Under the pieces are notes generated by a model. That model was not told the DNA's origin and made no database searches. It saw only the letters and a program-made list of their open reading frames with translations. Both the position numbers and the translations under genes were made by a program. Below are positions 9,099 through 18,122 of a stretch of 64,000 nucleotides of DNA, one piece after another. The first letter of the stretch is position 1; each line of letters begins with the position of its first letter. Source of the DNA: Haemophilus_A paraphrohaemolyticus_A (GTDB lineage Bacteria > Pseudomonadota > Gammaproteobacteria > Enterobacterales > Pasteurellaceae); NCBI RefSeq assembly GCF_003253115.1, contig NZ_QEQF01000009.1, positions 1 to 64,000 of the forward strand. The letters run 5' to 3'.

Positions 9099-10115
9099 TT
9101 AACCTTTATACCCATTCGGGTTATTTTTTTGCCAATTCCACGTATCACGCATCATTTCATCCAAGCCATGTTGGGTTTTCCAGCCTAGCTCTTCCCATGC
9201 TTTTTGCGGATTTGAATAGCAAGTCGCAATATCCCCTGGACGGCGATCGACTAACTTGTATGGCACTTCAATATTGTTCGCTTTTTCGAATGCTTTCACC
9301 ATATCTAATACAGAGTAGCCTACGCCCGTGCCAAGGTTATAGATGTGACAGCCTGCATCATCTTGGTGTTTTTCTAATGCTTTTAAGTGACCTAACGCTA
9401 AATCTACCACGTGAATATAGTCACGCACGCCTGTGCCATCGTGGGTATCGTAATCGCTACCGAATACAGAAAGCTCTTTTAATTTACCCACCGCCACTTG
9501 GCTGATGTACGGTAGCAAGTTATTTGGAATGCCGTTTGGATCTTCACCAATTAAGCCGCTTGAATGAGCACCGACTGGGTTGAAGTAACGTAAGATTACT
9601 GCACTCAATTGTGGGAATGCTTTCACAGTATCTTCTAAAATACGTTCTACCATATATTTTGACGTGCCGTATGGGTTGGTTGTGCCACCTACTGGGCAAG
9701 ATTCCACAATTGGGATAATTTGCGGATCGCCATACACCGTTGCTGATGAGCTGAATACAATCGTATTCACGCCTGCTTTAAGCATCTCTTCAACTAATAC
9801 AATAGAACCAGTTACATTATTTTGATAGTAACGTAATGGCTCACGTACGCTTTCGCCCACTGCTTTTAATCCCGCAAAATGGATCACCGATTCAATTTTA
9901 TTTTCTACAAAAATTTTGCGTAAAATATCGCGATCTAACACATCACCTTTGTAAAAAGGCACTTTTTTGCCCGTGATTTTTTCAACGCGCTCAAGTGAAA
10001 TTTCAGATGAATTGCTTAAATTATCCAAAACTACCACTTCTCGGTTTGTATTCAATAATTCAACAATAGTATGCGAGCCGATATAACCTGCACCACCAGT
10101 CACTAAAATTGCCAT
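9099..10115 (-). CDS. galE: UDP-glucose 4-epimerase
   Basis: Interconverts UDP-glucose and UDP-galactose for lipooligosaccharide synthesis and galactose use. Extended short-chain dehydrogenase with NAD-binding GGAGYIGSH (residues 7-15), the SSSATVYG active-site serine/threonine region and the catalytic YxxxK in YGTSKYMVE. The 338 residues equal E. coli GalE exactly. It is not linked to galTKM here, so it probably serves surface glycan synthesis. The ATG lies 6 bases after AAGGAG. Confidence 0.96.
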   Translation of the reverse strand: MAILVTGGAGYIGSHTIVELLNTNREVVVLDNLSNSSEISLERVEKITGKKVPFYKGDVLDRDILRKIFVENKIESVIHFAGLKAVGESVREPLRYYQNNVTGSIVLVEEMLKAGVNTIVFSSSATVYGDPQIIPIVESCPVGGTTNPYGTSKYMVERILEDTVKAFPQLSAVILRYFNPVGAHSSGLIGEDPNGIPNNLLPYISQVAVGKLKELSVFGSDYDTHDGTGVRDYIHVVDLALGHLKALEKHQDDAGCHIYNLGTGVGYSVLDMVKAFEKANNIEVPYKLVDRRPGDIATCYSNPQKAWEELGWKTQHGLDEMMRDTWNWQKNNPNGYKG

Positions 10116-10221
10116 AAAAAACTCCTTGTATGAATAATTTGGCTTATTTTACCCCGATTTTATTAAATAATCTTTGATTTTGTGCTAATTTAGTCACTCA
10201 TTTTTTCACTCTGAGATCCCT

Positions 10222-12087
10222 ATGTTAAAGCTACTCAAAGCACTCTACCGCGTGTTCCGTTTTATTCGTGAAAGCGTAGTCACACTCTTTTTCCTACTTT
10301 TCGTGATGGTCAGCTTTGCTTTTGTTTCATTGCTCAGTTCATTTAACAGCAAGGCTGAAACTGAAGCCATGGCAACCTTTGACCACGGTGCGTTAGTGCT
10401 CAATTTAAATGGTTATTTGGCAGATAATCGCGAAGAATACTCCGATTTCTACCGCTTGTTAGAAGCCGAAATGGGCAACGAACAACCGCAAAAATACTCA
10501 ACTTTTGATGTGGCGAACGCCATTCGCCAAGCGAAAGTAGATGAGAAAATCACAGGTCTTGTATTGGATTTAGCCAAATTCGAAGGTGGAGATTATCCTT
10601 CGCTTGATTATCTTGGCAAGCTGCTCGAAGACTTCCAAGCATCAGGCAAACCCGTGATTGCAATTGGTCACAGTTTCAGCCAAAAACAATATTATTTGGC
10701 GAGCTTTGCCGATCAAATTTACCTTAACAGTGCAGGCTCGGTGGAGTTAGAAGGCTTGAAATATAGCACACTCTATTTCAAATCGTTATTCGACAAAATT
10801 GAAGCAACGCCATATATTTTCCGTGTAGGCACTTATAAATCTGCCGTCGAGCCACTGATTCGCGATGATATGTCTGCAGAAGCCAAGCAAAATGCGACCG
10901 CTTGGTTGTATCCAATGTGGCAAAATGTAAAAGAGAAATTGGCAGAAAATCGAAAAATTTCTGCCGAAAATATTGTACCGCCATTAGATAAACTGATTGA
11001 GATGCGAAAACAAACCCAAGGCAATGAAGCTGATTTTGCGTTAAAGCAACAATTCGTGACCCATATCAACAGTCAAGCGGAAATTCGCCAAGCTCTAGCG
11101 GATAAATTTGGAGCAGACAACAAAAAAGGATTCAAATCTATTGATTACCAAGATTACGCAAGCGGTCTGATTGATCGTTTTAATCGCAAAGGTGAAAACA
11201 AAATCGCTGTAGTCAATATTGAGGGCGAAATCACAATGGGTGAAAGCCTAGAAAACACAGCAGGGGCAGACACCATCATTGCTCAACTGCAAAAAGTGAA
11301 GCAAGATAAAAGCGTGCGAGGCTTAATACTCCGTATCAACAGCCCTGGTGGCAGTGCTTTAGCTTCGGAGCTGATTCGCCAAGAAGTGGAAGCGATTCAA
11401 AAATCAGGCATTCCTGTTGTTACATCAATGGGTGGAATGGCGGCTTCAGGTGGTTATTGGATTGCCGCGACAAGCGATAAAATTTTAGCCGACAAAAACA
11501 CGCTCACAGGCTCAATTGGCATCTTCGGTGTGATGTTCAATTTAGAAAAAACCGCGAAAAATTTAGGCATACGAGAAGATGGTATCGCCACCTCGCCATT
11601 AGCGGAAATCAGCAGTTTAAAACCGTTATCTGAAGAGCAGAAAATGCTGATTCAAATGAGCGTAGAACAAGGCTACCGCGAGTTTTTAGATTTGGTCAGC
11701 CGTGGGCGTAATATTGCCAAAGCAGATGTAGATAAAATCGCCCAAGGGCAAGTTTGGTTAGGTGCGGTTGCCAAAGAGCAAGGCTTGGTCGATCAACTTG
11801 GCGATTTTGATGATGCATTATATGCAATGAGCGAGTTGCTGAAACAACAACCTTCAGAAGACAAACCAACTTACGAAAAATTAGTGCCACAATGGTTTGG
11901 CGACCGTGATGAGTCTCTTTTTGCCGAACTTTCACGTAGCTTAAACAGCAAAATGCAAATGAGTTTTGCCAAATGGTTAAACCTTCCGCTTGCCAAGCAA
12001 GCGGACGATTTTACTCAAACTTTTGCAAAATTTAACGATCCACAATATCGTTATTTGTATTGTTTGCAGTGTGGGATAGTTAACTAA
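10222..12087 (+). CDS. sppA: Signal peptide peptidase SppA (protease IV)
   Basis: Inner-membrane serine/lysine protease that degrades cleaved signal peptides. An N-terminal membrane anchor (residues about 19-41) is followed by tandem SppA domains. The first supplies the lysine in GTYKSAVEPLIRDDMS, and the second the nucleophile serine in GGMAASGGYWIAA. The 621 residues match E. coli SppA (618). Divergent from galE with a 106-bp gap; followed by a strong bidirectional terminator. Confidence 0.95.
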   Translation: MLKLLKALYRVFRFIRESVVTLFFLLFVMVSFAFVSLLSSFNSKAETEAMATFDHGALVLNLNGYLADNREEYSDFYRLLEAEMGNEQPQKYSTFDVANAIRQAKVDEKITGLVLDLAKFEGGDYPSLDYLGKLLEDFQASGKPVIAIGHSFSQKQYYLASFADQIYLNSAGSVELEGLKYSTLYFKSLFDKIEATPYIFRVGTYKSAVEPLIRDDMSAEAKQNATAWLYPMWQNVKEKLAENRKISAENIVPPLDKLIEMRKQTQGNEADFALKQQFVTHINSQAEIRQALADKFGADNKKGFKSIDYQDYASGLIDRFNRKGENKIAVVNIEGEITMGESLENTAGADTIIAQLQKVKQDKSVRGLILRINSPGGSALASELIRQEVEAIQKSGIPVVTSMGGMAASGGYWIAATSDKILADKNTLTGSIGIFGVMFNLEKTAKNLGIREDGIATSPLAEISSLKPLSEEQKMLIQMSVEQGYREFLDLVSRGRNIAKADVDKIAQGQVWLGAVAKEQGLVDQLGDFDDALYAMSELLKQQPSEDKPTYEKLVPQWFGDRDESLFAELSRSLNSKMQMSFAKWLNLPLAKQADDFTQTFAKFNDPQYRYLYCLQCGIVN

Positions 12088-12108
12088 CTCAAATCTCACT
12101 CATCATAT

Positions 12109-12145
12109 AAAAGAGGCTTAAATCTTATTGATTTAAGCCTCTTTT
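12109..12145. terminator. Bidirectional terminator between sppA and rlmL
   Basis: A perfect 16-base inverted repeat (AAAAGAGGCTTAAATC / GATTTAAGCCTCTTTT) with a TTATT loop gives a U-tract on either strand. It is placed between two convergent genes. Confidence 0.85.
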
Positions 12146-12164
12146 AGGCTTCATCATCTTTGCA

Positions 12165-14294
12165 TTAAATATGCGTTACCACCCAACAATTATGAATATG
12201 TGGGTTGCGTTCAAAATCTAGCGGAAGCGTTTTTTTTGAGATATTTTCCGCTTTTAAGCCTAACTCCGCTAAGCCTTCCATATCCATTTTAAAGCCACGT
12301 TTATTGTTAGAGAAAATAATCGTGCCGTCTTGGGTAAGAATGCGTTTGAGTTGACTCATTAATTTGATATGGTCGCGTTGCACATCCCAGCTTTCGTTCA
12401 TTCGTTTTGAGTTAGAGAATGTTGGCGGATCAACAAAAATCACTTCAAAACGTTCACGACATTCCGCCAACCATTGCAAGCAATCAGCTTGGAATAAGCG
12501 ATGATTTCTTAATGGAATTTCGTTAAGCTCTAAATTCTGCTCTGCCCAATTAAGGTAAGTGTTTGACATATCCACTGTTGTGGTCGCTTTTGCCCCTTGT
12601 AATGCTGCATGCACCGTTGCTGAGCCTGTGTAAGCAAATAGATTGAGGAAGGTTTTGCCCTTCGCCATTTCACCCACCATTTTACGCGTTAAGCGGTGAT
12701 CTAAAAACAAGCCTGTATCAAGGTAATCAGTAAGATTCACCCACAATTTCGCCCCGTATTCATTTACGTAGAAATAGTCGCCTTTATTTGCCAATTTTTC
12801 GTATTGGTTCGTACCTTTTTGTTTTTGACGCACTTTAAGCACTAATTTGTTGGTTTCTACGCCTGTCACATAAAGTGTTGCGGAAACCGCATCCAACAAG
12901 CGTTGGCGGGCTTTTTGCTCGTCAATATTTTTGGGTGCAGCATATTCTTGTACGACAATGTGATCGCTATATCTGTCCACCGCCAAATTATATTCTGGCA
13001 AGTCAGCATCGTATAAACGATAGGCATCTAAGCCTTGTTGTTTCGCCCATTTTTCGATTTTCTTAATGTTTTTAGCTAAGCGATTAGCAAAATCAGTTGC
13101 AACTTGCTGTTCTGGCTTAAATTCCAGCTCATTTTGTTCTACACTTTCAAGGCGTTGCGTGATGGAATAGTTTTTTTGCACGCAATCCAGCGGTCCATTT
13201 TTCGCTTTAAATTGACGAGCTGAACGCAAACGCAAGCAGTTAAGCAATTCAGGTTCGCCGCTGAAAATGGAGGCATTCCAGGCTGTGAATTGTTGTTTTA
13301 AGCGCTGACCAAACACTGAATAAAGAGCGATTAACGCAGGTGTTGTACCTAAACGTTCACCATAAGGCGGGTTACAAATCACAGTACCTATTTGCTCTAG
13401 GCAAGGATTCTTGAGGGCGACAATATCGCCTTGTTGCCAGCGAATTGCCTCGCCAACGCCTGCATTGATTGCATTTTGTTTAGCTTTTTGCAGCACGCGA
13501 TGATCGAGATCAAAACCAAAAAATTGACCGCTTGTCAGTGCTTTTTCGGCTGATTTTGCTTCATTCCAAACCTCATCCCAAAGTGCCATATCATGCCCTT
13601 TCCAGGCATGGAAACCCCAATGCTTACGCTGAATCTGCGGGGCAATATTTGCCTGCATTTGCGCTGCTTCAATCAGTAGCGTGCCCGAACCGCACATCGG
13701 ATCAACCAACGGCGTATCTTGTTGCCAGCCAGAGCGTAATACAATTGCTGCAGCTAAAGTTTCACGCAATGGTGCTTTGCCTGTGTCTGAACGATAACCA
13801 CGCATATGCAACGCTTCACCACTTAAATCAAGCGAAATCACCATATCATCACGGTTTAAATAGACGTGAATACGCACATCGGGAGCAATTTTATCCACCG
13901 CTGGGCGCTCAAAGCCTTTGCGTTCGAAGTAGTCCACAATGCCATCTTTCACACGCATTGCACCGAATTGGGTGTTGCGAATTTCACGGTTTGTGCCGTT
14001 GAAATCGATGAAAAATGTATCACGAGGATCGAAAAGTTCCGCCCAGTTGTAGCCCATCACAGAAGCATATAAATCCAAATCGCTAAAGATTTTTGTGGTA
14101 ACTAACGGCAGTAAAATGCGAGAAGCTAAACGGCTATGAAGCAAGGCTTGATATACGCCTTTTTGCGTGGTAGTAAAATGCACTCCGCCTTGAGCGACTT
14201 TACAGCTTGCGCCACAAATTTGTTCTAGCTCAGTTTTGAGCATCTCTTCAAAGCCACGTGCTGCAGTGGCAAAATAGGTTGTTTGAGTGGTCAT
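12165..14294 (-). CDS. rlmL: Bifunctional 23S rRNA methyltransferase RlmKL
   Basis: Two fused SAM methyltransferases: the RlmL half makes m2G2445 and the RlmK half m7G2069 in 23S rRNA. The N-terminal THUMP domain (residues about 45-160) is followed by a Rossmann methyltransferase with PMCGSGTLLIEAA and the catalytic NPPYGERLG. The second methyltransferase contains LNLFAYTGSATVHAA and DPPTFSNSKRM. The length of 709 aa matches E. coli RlmKL (702). Confidence 0.95.
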   Translation of the reverse strand: MTTQTTYFATAARGFEEMLKTELEQICGASCKVAQGGVHFTTTQKGVYQALLHSRLASRILLPLVTTKIFSDLDLYASVMGYNWAELFDPRDTFFIDFNGTNREIRNTQFGAMRVKDGIVDYFERKGFERPAVDKIAPDVRIHVYLNRDDMVISLDLSGEALHMRGYRSDTGKAPLRETLAAAIVLRSGWQQDTPLVDPMCGSGTLLIEAAQMQANIAPQIQRKHWGFHAWKGHDMALWDEVWNEAKSAEKALTSGQFFGFDLDHRVLQKAKQNAINAGVGEAIRWQQGDIVALKNPCLEQIGTVICNPPYGERLGTTPALIALYSVFGQRLKQQFTAWNASIFSGEPELLNCLRLRSARQFKAKNGPLDCVQKNYSITQRLESVEQNELEFKPEQQVATDFANRLAKNIKKIEKWAKQQGLDAYRLYDADLPEYNLAVDRYSDHIVVQEYAAPKNIDEQKARQRLLDAVSATLYVTGVETNKLVLKVRQKQKGTNQYEKLANKGDYFYVNEYGAKLWVNLTDYLDTGLFLDHRLTRKMVGEMAKGKTFLNLFAYTGSATVHAALQGAKATTTVDMSNTYLNWAEQNLELNEIPLRNHRLFQADCLQWLAECRERFEVIFVDPPTFSNSKRMNESWDVQRDHIKLMSQLKRILTQDGTIIFSNNKRGFKMDMEGLAELGLKAENISKKTLPLDFERNPHIHNCWVVTHI

Positions 14295-14335
14295 AAATTC
14301 ATTCTTTTAATCAAAATTGAGGCTATTATAACGGA

Positions 14336-14345
14336 ACAAGCGGTT
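14336..14345 (+). repeat. DNA uptake sequence (Apl-type USS)
   Basis: ACAAGCGGTT, the Apl-type uptake core. Exact or near-exact copies recur through the window, for example 18558-18567, 18858-18867, 31139-31148, 31761-31770, 42256-42265, 50733-50742 and 56565-56574, plus many in the opposite orientation (ACCGCTTGT). Naturally competent Pasteurellaceae bind such motifs during DNA uptake. Confidence 0.85.
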
Positions 14346-14505
14346 AAAAACTTGCAAAGTTTTGCAATTTTTATTGGGCAAGAATATTGCGTTTTTAGCC
14401 TAGATCAAAAAGAATGTAATCTACCTAAAATGGGTAACTTGTTTTAGGTAATAAGAGTGAGAGAATAGTCATCTTAATTAGTGTGTAATAAATATGAGGC
14501 AAGAA

Positions 14506-15132
14506 ATGACTGAACCTTATAAAATTCTTTTAATTGATGATCACCCTTTAATGCGTAAAGGGATGCGTCAAATTCTTGAGCTCGAAACAGATTTTGTAGT
14601 GGTGGGGGAAGCGAGCAATGGCACAGAAGGTATTGCTAAAGCGTTAGACCTGCAGCCAGATTTGATTATTTTGGATCTGAATATGAAAGGTATTTCAGGC
14701 TTGGATACTTTGCGTTCATTGCGTACTCACGATGTAGACGCTCGCGTGGTGGTGCTTACTGTGTCAGACGAACAGTCTGATATTTTAGCACTAATGGATG
14801 CGGGTGTTGATGGCTATTTATTGAAAGATAGTGATACGGCAGAACTGATTGAAAATATCCAGAAAGCCGCACGTGGTGAAATGGCATTAAGCGAAACCGT
14901 GCGTCAGCATTTGCTTCGTCAACCAGAAAGCGATCCGCTTGCACAACTTACCGATCGTGAATTGGACGTTTTACAATGGATTGCAACAGGAATGTCGAAC
15001 AAACAAATTGCCGCTCAGCTTTTTATTTCTGAAGAAACGGTGAAAGTGCATATCCGTAATTTACTTCGGAAATTAAATGTACATTCACGCGTTGCTGCAA
15101 CAGTGCTTTACTTAGCTCAACAAAAAGGCTAA
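14506..15132 (+). CDS. narP: Nitrate/nitrite response regulator NarP
   Basis: Response regulator of the NarL/FixJ class that switches anaerobic respiratory genes in response to nitrate and nitrite. The receiver domain has the acidic pair in LIDDHPLMRKG, the phospho-acceptor Asp in LIILDLNMKG and the Lys in YLLKD. The C-terminal LuxR-type helix-turn-helix reads LTDRELDVLQWIA and ISEETVKVHIRNLLRKL. I choose the ATG at 14506 (GAGG 6 bases upstream) over the in-frame ATG at 14494. The partner sensor (NarQ) is not nearby, as in H. influenzae. A heptamer-like TACCTAA / TGGGTAA lies upstream. Confidence 0.88.
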   Translation: MTEPYKILLIDDHPLMRKGMRQILELETDFVVVGEASNGTEGIAKALDLQPDLIILDLNMKGISGLDTLRSLRTHDVDARVVVLTVSDEQSDILALMDAGVDGYLLKDSDTAELIENIQKAARGEMALSETVRQHLLRQPESDPLAQLTDRELDVLQWIATGMSNKQIAAQLFISEETVKVHIRNLLRKLNVHSRVAATVLYLAQQKG

Positions 15133-15168
15133 TATTCGCCTCTTTTTTGAACAAGAGGATGACAGCCA

Positions 15169-15429
15169 ATGGCATTGTTGATTACCGCAAAATGTACCAA
15201 CTGTGATATGTGTTTACCTGAATGCCCGAATGAGGCAATTTCGGTAGGCGATGAGATTTATGTTATCGATCCGTTGCTTTGTACAGAATGCGTTGGGCAT
15301 TATGAAAAGCCTACTTGCCAGAAAGTCTGTCCGATTACTAACTGTATTATTATTGATAGCAATCATCAAGAGACCCAAGAAGAGCTTTGGGAGAAGTTTG
15401 TGTTGATTCATCATGCAGATCAGCTGTAA
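15169..15429 (+). CDS. yfhL: YfhL-family 2[4Fe-4S] ferredoxin
   Basis: Small electron carrier with two four-iron clusters. The first cluster motif is CTNCDMCLPECP (residues 9-20). The second has the longer spacing CTECVGHYEKPTCQKVCP (residues 38-55), characteristic of the YfhL/Alvin-type ferredoxins. It is 86 residues with an acidic C-terminal helix. It starts 36 bp after narP, so could be read through from it. The redox partner is unknown. Confidence 0.88.
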   Translation: MALLITAKCTNCDMCLPECPNEAISVGDEIYVIDPLLCTECVGHYEKPTCQKVCPITNCIIIDSNHQETQEELWEKFVLIHHADQL

Positions 15430-15521
15430 TTCTCAACCAATTAAACACCGTAAGCAAATGCAAGCGGTGTTTTTTATTGCTCATTTTCCAATATGTATTG
15501 AGCATATTTACGGAGGCAAAT

Positions 15522-16274
15522 TTGAAAAAAAGTATTTACGATACGCCCATCTTTTTTGAACGCTATCAGCAGTTACGCCATAACCCTATCAGTATGAATG
15601 AAGTCGTTGAAAAACCTACCATGTTTGAAATGTTACCCGAAGTGAAAGGCAAAAAGGTTCTCGATCTTGGTTGCGGAATGGGTGAGCATCTTGCTTATTA
15701 TTTAGAGCAAGGTGCAAGTCAGGTTGTTGGATTAGATTTATCTGAGTTAATGCTTCAAAAAGCGAAAGAAACGTTGTCTAAGAATTGGCAAGAGGGACAT
15801 AATTTTAAGCTCTATTGTTCGCCGATGGAATCTCTCGATCAAATAACTGAAAATCAGTTTGACCTCGTTGTGAGTTCTTTTGCATTTCACTATATCGATG
15901 ATTTTTCGGATTTACTTGCAAAAATCTCAGCAAAAATGGCCGCTTGCGGCACACTTCTTTTTTCACAAGAGCACCCTATTGTGACTTGCTATCGAGAGGG
16001 GTATCGTTGGGAGAAAAATGAACAAAAACAACAGGTTGCATATCGCTTAAATTATTATCGCGATGAGGGAGAGCGTAGCCGAAACTGGTTTCAACAATCT
16101 TTTAAAACTTATCATCGTACAATGGCAACCATCTTTAACCAACTCATTCGATCCGGCTTTGACATTGCTCAAGTAGAAGAACCTATGCTTGCGGATAAAC
16201 TAGAATGGCATAACGAGTTTAAAGATTTACAACATCGCCCACCACTTTTATTTGTTAAAGCGGTAAAAAAATAA
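15522..16274 (+). CDS. Class I SAM-dependent methyltransferase (substrate unknown)
   Basis: 250-residue methyltransferase. The Rossmann SAM motif I is VLDLGCGMGEHL, motif II is VVGLDLSELML, and the post-II acidic region is FDLVVSSFAFHYIDD. These are features of the UbiE/Tam-like methyltransferase_11 family. I start it at the TTG of 15522, preceded by GGAGG at 15512-15516, because the frame upstream of it overlaps the ferredoxin gene and reads unlike a protein. The small-molecule substrate cannot be told. It marks the left edge of the variable region. Confidence 0.8.
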   Translation: MKKSIYDTPIFFERYQQLRHNPISMNEVVEKPTMFEMLPEVKGKKVLDLGCGMGEHLAYYLEQGASQVVGLDLSELMLQKAKETLSKNWQEGHNFKLYCSPMESLDQITENQFDLVVSSFAFHYIDDFSDLLAKISAKMAACGTLLFSQEHPIVTCYREGYRWEKNEQKQQVAYRLNYYRDEGERSRNWFQQSFKTYHRTMATIFNQLIRSGFDIAQVEEPMLADKLEWHNEFKDLQHRPPLLFVKAVKK

Positions 16275-16305
16275 CATTGTTTCGTAAAATCTGACTAGGG
16301 TCTAT

Positions 16306-16364
16306 GGCATAATCTCGCTATAACATGTTTATTGATTTTATGCGAAAAAGGACGAGATTATGCC
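16306..16364. promoter_or_regulatory. Perfect 12-bp inverted repeat overlapping the WYL gene start
   Basis: GGCATAATCTCG (16306-16317) and CGAGATTATGCC (16353-16364) are exact reverse complements 35 bp apart. The right arm contains the ATG at 16360 and lies just after the AAAAAGG ribosome-binding purines. The left arm is next to a TATAAC -10-like hexamer (16319-16324). It could be a DNA operator for autorepression, or an RNA stem that hides the start codon. Confidence 0.6.
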
Positions 16365-17301
16365 ACAACCTCATTCTACTATTCAGTTACCTCTCGAAAT
16401 CTTGCGTTTCATTCCTAAAAAAGGGGCAATCACTGCCGAGCAAGTTCATCAAAAACTCGCTGAACTCGGCATAAAACGTGAACTTCGAACCATTCAACGC
16501 CAAATGAAAAAACTTTGCGAGCAATTTGACATTGAATGCGATGAACGTGATAAGCCTTATGGATACCGCTGGAAACCAAATGCAAAAGGAATTGATTTGC
16601 CGATTTTAAACGAGCAGCAATCTCTTGTTTTAATGCTTGCTAAGCAATATCTCAATGGTATTCTCCCCGCCAGCATTATGAGCTCAATGGAGGGGTTCTT
16701 CCAACAAGCGGAATATAATCTGGTTTACGATAGCCACAAAAAATCGGGTGCAGAATGGCTTGATAAAGTCGCCATTGCACCAACAAGCCAGCCCCTTTTG
16801 CCTGCCAAAATTGAACCGAAGATTTTCACAGAAATTAGCACCGCACTTTATAATAACCGCCTATTAAATGTGCATTATTGCAATCAAACTGGCAAAGAAC
16901 ACAAAGCAGACGTTAAACCGCTCGCCCTTGTGCAGCAAGGGGCTGCACATTATTTAGTGGTGCAATATGAAGATGGCAATATTTTCCATCTTGCCTTGCA
17001 TCGTTTTCTCAATGCTACTGCAACCACGTTCACTTTTGAACGCCCAAAATTCAACCTAAAACATTATCTCGCTGAACAACATTTTGGCTTTGGTAACGGC
17101 AAGAAAATCCGTCTGACTTTCCGAATTGGTAAGCCTTACGGTTTCCATTTAACCGAAACACCGTTGTCCACAGATCAAGAAATCACAGACGAAGGCGAAA
17201 TTTATTTAGTTCGTGCAACAGTGGTGGAAAGTGAGATGCTAAATTGGTGGATTGCAAAGTTTGGGGAGGAGGTTAAGGAGATTGGAAGGGAATATCTTTA
17301 A
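16360..17301 (+). CDS. WYL-domain transcriptional regulator
   Basis: 313-residue regulator. Residues 1-75 form a winged helix-turn-helix (GAITAEQVHQKLAELGIKRE, then RTIQRQMKKLCE). Residues about 165-240 form the WYL domain (LLNVHYCNQTGKEH, KPLALVQQGAAHYLVVQYED). The rest resembles the WCX extension. This architecture is shared by BrxR/CapW-type regulators that repress phage-defence and other accessory loci by binding inverted repeats. It carries its own inverted repeat at the start codon, and the two following genes each have a common palindrome in front. Regulatory target is inferred, not shown. Confidence 0.85.
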   Translation: MPQPHSTIQLPLEILRFIPKKGAITAEQVHQKLAELGIKRELRTIQRQMKKLCEQFDIECDERDKPYGYRWKPNAKGIDLPILNEQQSLVLMLAKQYLNGILPASIMSSMEGFFQQAEYNLVYDSHKKSGAEWLDKVAIAPTSQPLLPAKIEPKIFTEISTALYNNRLLNVHYCNQTGKEHKADVKPLALVQQGAAHYLVVQYEDGNIFHLALHRFLNATATTFTFERPKFNLKHYLAEQHFGFGNGKKIRLTFRIGKPYGFHLTETPLSTDQEITDEGEIYLVRATVVESEMLNWWIAKFGEEVKEIGREYL

Positions 17302-17303
17302 TA

Positions 17304-17318
17304 CGACAGAATTTATCG
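17304..17318. promoter_or_regulatory. Operator-like palindrome, copy 1
   Basis: CGACAGAATTTATCG within AATACGACAG..TATCGCT. An imperfect palindrome CGACA-N5-TATCG that sits 3 bp after the WYL stop codon and 49 bp before the next gene. A near-identical motif (18061-18075) precedes the AAA gene. Confidence 0.5.
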
Positions 17319-17366
17319 CTAAATTTCTTATAATTATTTTAAATAGCTAACAGTGAGAAGGAAAAT

Positions 17367-18047
17367 ATGAAGGAAACTCTCAAAAATAAACTTAAACCAT
17401 TGTATAAAAAATTATACCAAAAGTTTGGAAATGAATCCTTTGATAGTGAATTATCAGCTTTTTATGTTCATGTAGGTAGCGAATGGAAGCAAAGAAAAGG
17501 CATTCTCTTTGTTGGTAAGGCAACGAATGGTTGGAAAAGTGAAAAAGATCAAGATAAATTATTTGCTCATTTTGTGGAAGATAAAGAACCTATAAAATGG
17601 GTTGAAGATCAAATTGGTAGCAAAGATAAATACAATACATCTAAATCTGCTTTTTGGCGTGTAATAAGAAAAATTACTTATTTATATTTTTCTGAAAATT
17701 GGTATAAAAATATTGCGTGGTCTAATTTATGTAAAGTTGCACCAATGAATGGAGGTAACCCTTGCAATGAGGATTTTTATAAACAACGAGATATTTGCAA
17801 AGAAATACTATTAACAGAAATTGATATCTTAAAACCTAAAGCTGTTATTTTATTTACATCAGATTGGAATATTTTAGATTTACCTAAAGAATCTAAAATT
17901 GCTGAAGAGAAATGGGAAAATACATCATCTATTTTATATAAAGTGAACGGAGTTTATTATATTCATAGTATTCACCCTCAGGGGAAAAAAGAGTTACCGC
18001 ATAAAGAAGCAATTGAAAAACTAATTTCTATGATTGAAGATCTTTAA
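17367..18047 (+). CDS. Uracil-DNA-glycosylase-superfamily-like protein, function unknown
   Basis: 226-residue AT-rich-coded protein without a signal peptide. The layout resembles the UDG fold. There is an early glycine strand-loop ILFVGKATNGW (residues about 50-60), a central WSNLCKVAP with a small-residue/Asn loop, LKPKAVILFTSDWN as a late beta strand, and a C-terminal HSIHPQG reminiscent of the HPS motif of UDGs. Related 'GQxTNGW' proteins are mostly unannotated. Whether it acts on DNA bases is unproven. It lies between a WYL regulator and an AAA ATPase, a setting seen in defence loci. SD GAGAAGG precedes the ATG. Confidence 0.6.
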   Translation: MKETLKNKLKPLYKKLYQKFGNESFDSELSAFYVHVGSEWKQRKGILFVGKATNGWKSEKDQDKLFAHFVEDKEPIKWVEDQIGSKDKYNTSKSAFWRVIRKITYLYFSENWYKNIAWSNLCKVAPMNGGNPCNEDFYKQRDICKEILLTEIDILKPKAVILFTSDWNILDLPKESKIAEEKWENTSSILYKVNGVYYIHSIHPQGKKELPHKEAIEKLISMIEDL

Positions 18048-18060
18048 TAGTATTCTAATA

Positions 18061-18075
18061 CGACACAAAATGTCG
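18061..18075. promoter_or_regulatory. Operator-like palindrome, copy 2
   Basis: CGACACAAAATGTCG, a perfect palindrome with 5-base arms and a 5-base centre, embedded in AATACGACA..TGTCGCTTGCTAT. It matches copy 1 (17304-17318) at the arms and flanks (AATACGACA / TCGCT). It is located 60 bp before the AAA start codon. Confidence 0.55.
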
Positions 18076-18087
18076 CTTGCTATCCTA

Positions 18088-18122
18088 AAATACCTTTCGT
18101 CAAAAGACAAAAGGTATTTTTT
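18088..18122 (+). terminator. Intrinsic terminator or attenuator in the AAA gene leader
   Basis: AAATACCTTTCGTC (18088-18101) pairs with GACAAAAGGTATTT (18106-18119) with one mismatch, a loop of AAAA, and a run of T to 18122. It would stop readthrough from the UDG-like gene. Because the palindrome at 18061 lies upstream of it, it could also attenuate the AAA gene itself. Confidence 0.65.

Noticed and set aside
13532..14002. 156-codon open frame on the plus strand inside rlmL
   Set aside because: It is the antisense shadow of a well-conserved rlmL coding region, with no ribosome site and an implausible composition.
14412..14460. TACCTAA / TGGGTAA heptamers as a NarP autoregulation site
   Set aside because: Spacing is 7-1-7 rather than the 7-2-7 preferred by NarP, so it is mentioned only in the narP entry.
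15387..15521. N-terminal extension of the methyltransferase frame
   Set aside because: It overlaps the ferredoxin gene and reads as Cys/Ser-rich noise. The TTG at 15522 with a perfect GGAGG is a better start.
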